64,000 nucleotides of DNA from Rhodothermales bacterium. GTDB taxonomy: Bacteria > Bacteroidota > Rhodothermia > Rhodothermales > Bin80. A program made the translations under genes and the position numbers. The stretch is taken from positions 276,819 to 340,818 of the forward strand of contig OX638318.1 in the NCBI GenBank assembly GCA_951812585.1, in the 5' to 3' direction. Positions 61,775-64,000 of this stretch are shown here, one piece after another. Position 1 is the first letter of the stretch, and the number at the start of each line of letters is the position of its first letter. Under the pieces are notes generated by a model. That model saw only the letters and a list, made by a program, of their open reading frames with translations, did no database searches and was not told the origin of the DNA.

Positions 61775-62460
61775 GGTGTCTGCCGGTCAATGCTGACGCC
61801 AAGATAGTGACGGCGCACCCCAAGCAAGTCCACAGGCAACATCCTGGCACTACATTGGCCTTTTTCAGACCAACACACTCAACTTCACGTAATTCTTTGC
61901 CGTAGAGCCTCGAAATATGGCCCAAAAGGGCCTGTAATGGGGGAAAAGTGAGCTGGGAGTACCTGTTTGCCCCCCCCTCCTGGGGCAGCGGTGGGTTCCC
62001 AAAATGGCGAAGTTGGGCTGTACCATCTCGATTGTGGACTGAGCGAACTAACCGCCCGTCCAAGCACAAGACAAACTCAGGCCCCGCTATTTTTAGTTGT
62101 CGTTGTCGTTAATAATAAATGTCGCCACTCATGGGCCGCATTTTCATGGGTTCAGGCGCACAATTGTACTAAACGCACGTAACCACGGTGAAGGCAATGA
62201 CCCGAACGCCCGTGCTGCATGTACCGGGCGCCTTGCCCGTCTGAAAACAGTAAGACCGCAAACGACTGGTTAAGTACATCCCCAGTTCGCATATAAGGGG
62301 GTGCCGAGAGCATCGAAGTCCTGCTTATCCAGCAGGACGATCATTACCGAAGCAAATCACCGCGCATCCCGTGTACAGGCAGGCACACTAGAAAGACTCG
62401 ACGGCTCTATGGCGACCCGGAGAGACAAGGATGAGCAACCGTAGCGCCTGGGGCCGGCCG
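61775..62460. other. Intergenic region, no gene recognised
   Basis: About 690 bases between the transposase remnant and the 3' end of the propeller gene. It contains a C9 run (61971-61979) and an AT-rich patch near 62090-62120, but no ORF with a recognisable product. It may include the ends of the neighbouring insertion sequence. Confidence 0.4.
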
Positions 62461-63600
62461 TCACATATTTACCGAATACGCCACAACCGTGGGGACCACC
62501 GGGCGGGGATCAAATACCGATTCAGCTTCAATGGACCCGTAAGCTCGGCCAGATCGTACGACTTCCAGCGTAAGGTCCGTCGGCAGCTCTGTTCGGCCCA
62601 CCACCTTTTCGGCTGCGTCCAGAATCAGCCACTCTGCGGTTGGCATTTCCCCTTGGGACTCGCCTTTGACCCATACCTGATCCTTATCGTCCACAATGAA
62701 GGTCTTGTACGCCGGCTTCACCTCGTGAATCGATCCGAATGCAGAAGGATTTATTATCGCATCAAATTCTGTTGTCGTGACGGGGATGGGTACGTGATTT
62801 TTCTGGACAGCTCCTAACGCCTCTCCATCCACCGAGGTAATAGCTATGTCAATGGTTTCGTTCCATCCGGAGTACAGCTTTCCACTCGGACTGAAGCTAA
62901 AAGTCGGCCTGCGACCGAAGGGAACAAAGCGTAGCGCAGGAGTCTGTTCCGGTGACACGAAAAGCAGCAGCTCCAGATCAGGCAAGCGCGCCAAGATCCG
63001 CACCATCGTGCCAGCCCAACTCGTCAGCGCGGCCACCCTAAAGCGATCCGCGTCCAGATTATTGACACGAATACTGAAACTATGCAGGGTAATGGGGCCC
63101 ATGTCCGTGATTCCAATGACGTTAGAGATATTGCCAACGGAATCGTTTCGCACGATCTTGAAGCGACGTTGGAACAACCAGGTTTCTGGAGCGAAAACCG
63201 AGAGGCCCTGACGGGTATCAAATACGTAGATCGAGTCATTGCGGCCAACGAGCACGTTCGAAATGTCTCTGAACTCGCCAGGGGCGACGCCACGACTGCC
63301 AAATTTTCCTATCAGGACGCCTCCCGCGGAAAATACCGAGATGTCCATGGAAGACGCGTCGCCAACGAAGAGTTGGCCGGCGGCGTTGACAGCCAAGCCA
63401 TCAATGCCGCCGAATACAACGGTGTCTCCGGCTGCTTCATCTCCTATGCGGAAGATCTCGGAGAGAACTATCTGAGGATAGCTTTCCTCACTGCGGCTCG
63501 CGTCACCGCCATCCCTCTGGCAAGCCGCCATGGACAGGCATAGCAGAAAGAAAACCGCAGGCTTTAGGACATGCGGTATGTGCCAAAAGAAATGATCCAC
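62461..63600 (-). CDS. 6-bladed beta-propeller lipoprotein
   Basis: 379 residues with a signal ending in a lipobox (LLCLSMAAC). The mature protein is a run of NHL/6-bladed propeller blades: GGIDGLAVNAAGQLFVGD, ISVFSAGGVLIGKFGSRGVAPGEF, ISNVLVGRNDSIYVFD and FIVDDKDQVWVKGE. This pattern (loop x-x-x-D/N-G-x-I/L-x-V-x-D, then FDxxGxLxxxxGxxGxGPGE) is the Bacteroidota 6-bladed propeller lipoprotein family. No catalytic residues are seen; binding or sensing at the outer surface is likely. A GC-rich 8-bp inverted repeat lies upstream at 63644-63672, between this gene and the tRNA. Confidence 0.88.
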   Translation of the reverse strand: MDHFFWHIPHVLKPAVFFLLCLSMAACQRDGGDASRSEESYPQIVLSEIFRIGDEAAGDTVVFGGIDGLAVNAAGQLFVGDASSMDISVFSAGGVLIGKFGSRGVAPGEFRDISNVLVGRNDSIYVFDTRQGLSVFAPETWLFQRRFKIVRNDSVGNISNVIGITDMGPITLHSFSIRVNNLDADRFRVAALTSWAGTMVRILARLPDLELLLFVSPEQTPALRFVPFGRRPTFSFSPSGKLYSGWNETIDIAITSVDGEALGAVQKNHVPIPVTTTEFDAIINPSAFGSIHEVKPAYKTFIVDDKDQVWVKGESQGEMPTAEWLILDAAEKVVGRTELPTDLTLEVVRSGRAYGSIEAESVFDPRPVVPTVVAYSVNM

Positions 63601-63794
63601 TTTAGCGTAGGCTAAGTTTCACGTTATACCGAGTATCGAATCCGCTGCGCAGCGCAACGCAATTTGCGCAGCATAATGTGGGCGGAAGCCGCACCGCTTT
63701 GCAGGGAGGCAGCAGGAGCATGCTTCTGATGCGGAGCGATTTCCGATGTAAGCACAAGGGAAAAATCACGACGAACGGCGCGGAGGCGGAGATG

Positions 63795-63868
<74 letters not shown>

Positions 63869-63920
63869 ACGCGCCAAACTGGTACGGAAACGCAGCCCAT
63901 TGGTTCCACGCAAAAGGTAA

Positions 63921-64000
63921 GTGCACACACGCGTTGACACCATCGTGGTTGGCGCTGGCCTTGCAGGCGCGCTGAGCACATTCTGGCTCAGCAAAACGCA
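63921..64000 (+). CDS. FAD-dependent oxidoreductase, N-terminal fragment
   Basis: From GTG 63921, preceded by an AAAAGG Shine-Dalgarno, the frame reads VHTRVDTIVVGAGLAGALST and continues to the window edge. The beta-strand followed by GxGxxG/A is the dinucleotide-binding start of FAD-dependent (DadA/glycine-oxidase or related) enzymes. Too short to place further; divergent from the tRNA. Confidence 0.65.
   Translation, partial: MHTRVDTIVVGAGLAGALSTFWLSKT

Noticed and set aside
59926-61853. Direct repeat TGGCACTAC at 59926-59934 and 61845-61853 as a target-site duplication of the IS1634-type element
   Set aside because: The bases just inside the two copies do not form inverted repeats, so the match may be chance; kept only as a note.

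Overview
The window (G+C-rich, densely coded) most resembles a marine or environmental member of the Bacteroidota/Rhodothermota side of the FCB group. Two large secreted proteins and one decayed remnant carry type IX secretion (T9SS) C-terminal sorting domains with the YPNPF signature. There are many lipoproteins, a TAT-exported aminotransferase and Nif3-like protein, DUF1080, PhoD-like, sulfatase, DUF4159 and DUF4399 proteins, 6-bladed beta-propeller lipoproteins, and few strong Shine-Dalgarno sites. The taxonomic placement is inference from gene content only.

Layout. (1) 1-5.3 kb: beta-glucan (probably laminarin) use: a GH2/GH5-like hydrolase cut by the window edge, a 1130-residue glycoside-phosphorylase-like protein, and a GH16 laminarinase lipoprotein, tightly packed. 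(2) 6-8.6 kb: two decayed IS1634-family transposases. (3) 8.8-15.7 kb: the most unusual locus. A minus-strand pair encodes a metallo-beta-lactamase (MBL)-fold protein translationally coupled to a 1180-residue protein that joins an E2-like domain, an E1/ThiF domain, a JAB/JAMM peptidase and a patatin phospholipase in one chain. It is divergent from a sigma factor, a 119-residue unknown protein and an ImmA/IrrE-type metallopeptidase, across a short intergenic region holding nested inverted repeats. (4) 15.9-21.9 kb: a decayed IS5 transposase, then a type ISP restriction-modification enzyme with a frameshift near its N-terminus. Together regions 2-4 look like a defence island bounded by transposon debris.

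(5) 22.4-29.6 kb: a T9SS surface protein with CBM9-like features, then a YhaO/YhaN-type nuclease-ATPase pair. (6) 29.8-41.9 kb: PhoD-like lipoprotein, sulfatase, TolB-like propeller lipoprotein, TAT-exported Nif3-like protein, tandem DUF1080 protein, rhamnulokinase, membrane-anchored HNH nuclease, Gfo/Idh/MocA oxidoreductase: an outer-surface/periplasmic sugar and sulfated-glycan catabolic neighbourhood. (7) 42.2-46.3 kb: a giant secreted subtilase with 22 near-identical 24-residue leucine-rich repeats and a T9SS signal. (8) 46.5-47.7 kb: decayed sequence including an orphan T9SS sorting domain. (9) 47.9-55.8 kb: TAT-signal aminotransferase, DUF4159, DUF4399, then tsaE-tsaB-tsaD (tRNA t6A), xylulokinase and an SLC13/DASS transporter.

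(10) 56-63.6 kb: a small secreted Cys-rich peptide, an apparently intact IS3-family element with a -1 frameshift signal, a beta-propeller protein with a truncated thioredoxin-like tail, IS4 and IS1634 remnants, and a second 6-bladed propeller lipoprotein. (11) A tRNA-Arg(ACG) and the first codons of a FAD-dependent oxidoreductase close the window. Many pseudogenes differ from their families by single-base indels, some in homopolymers, so read or assembly error must be kept in mind when judging them.
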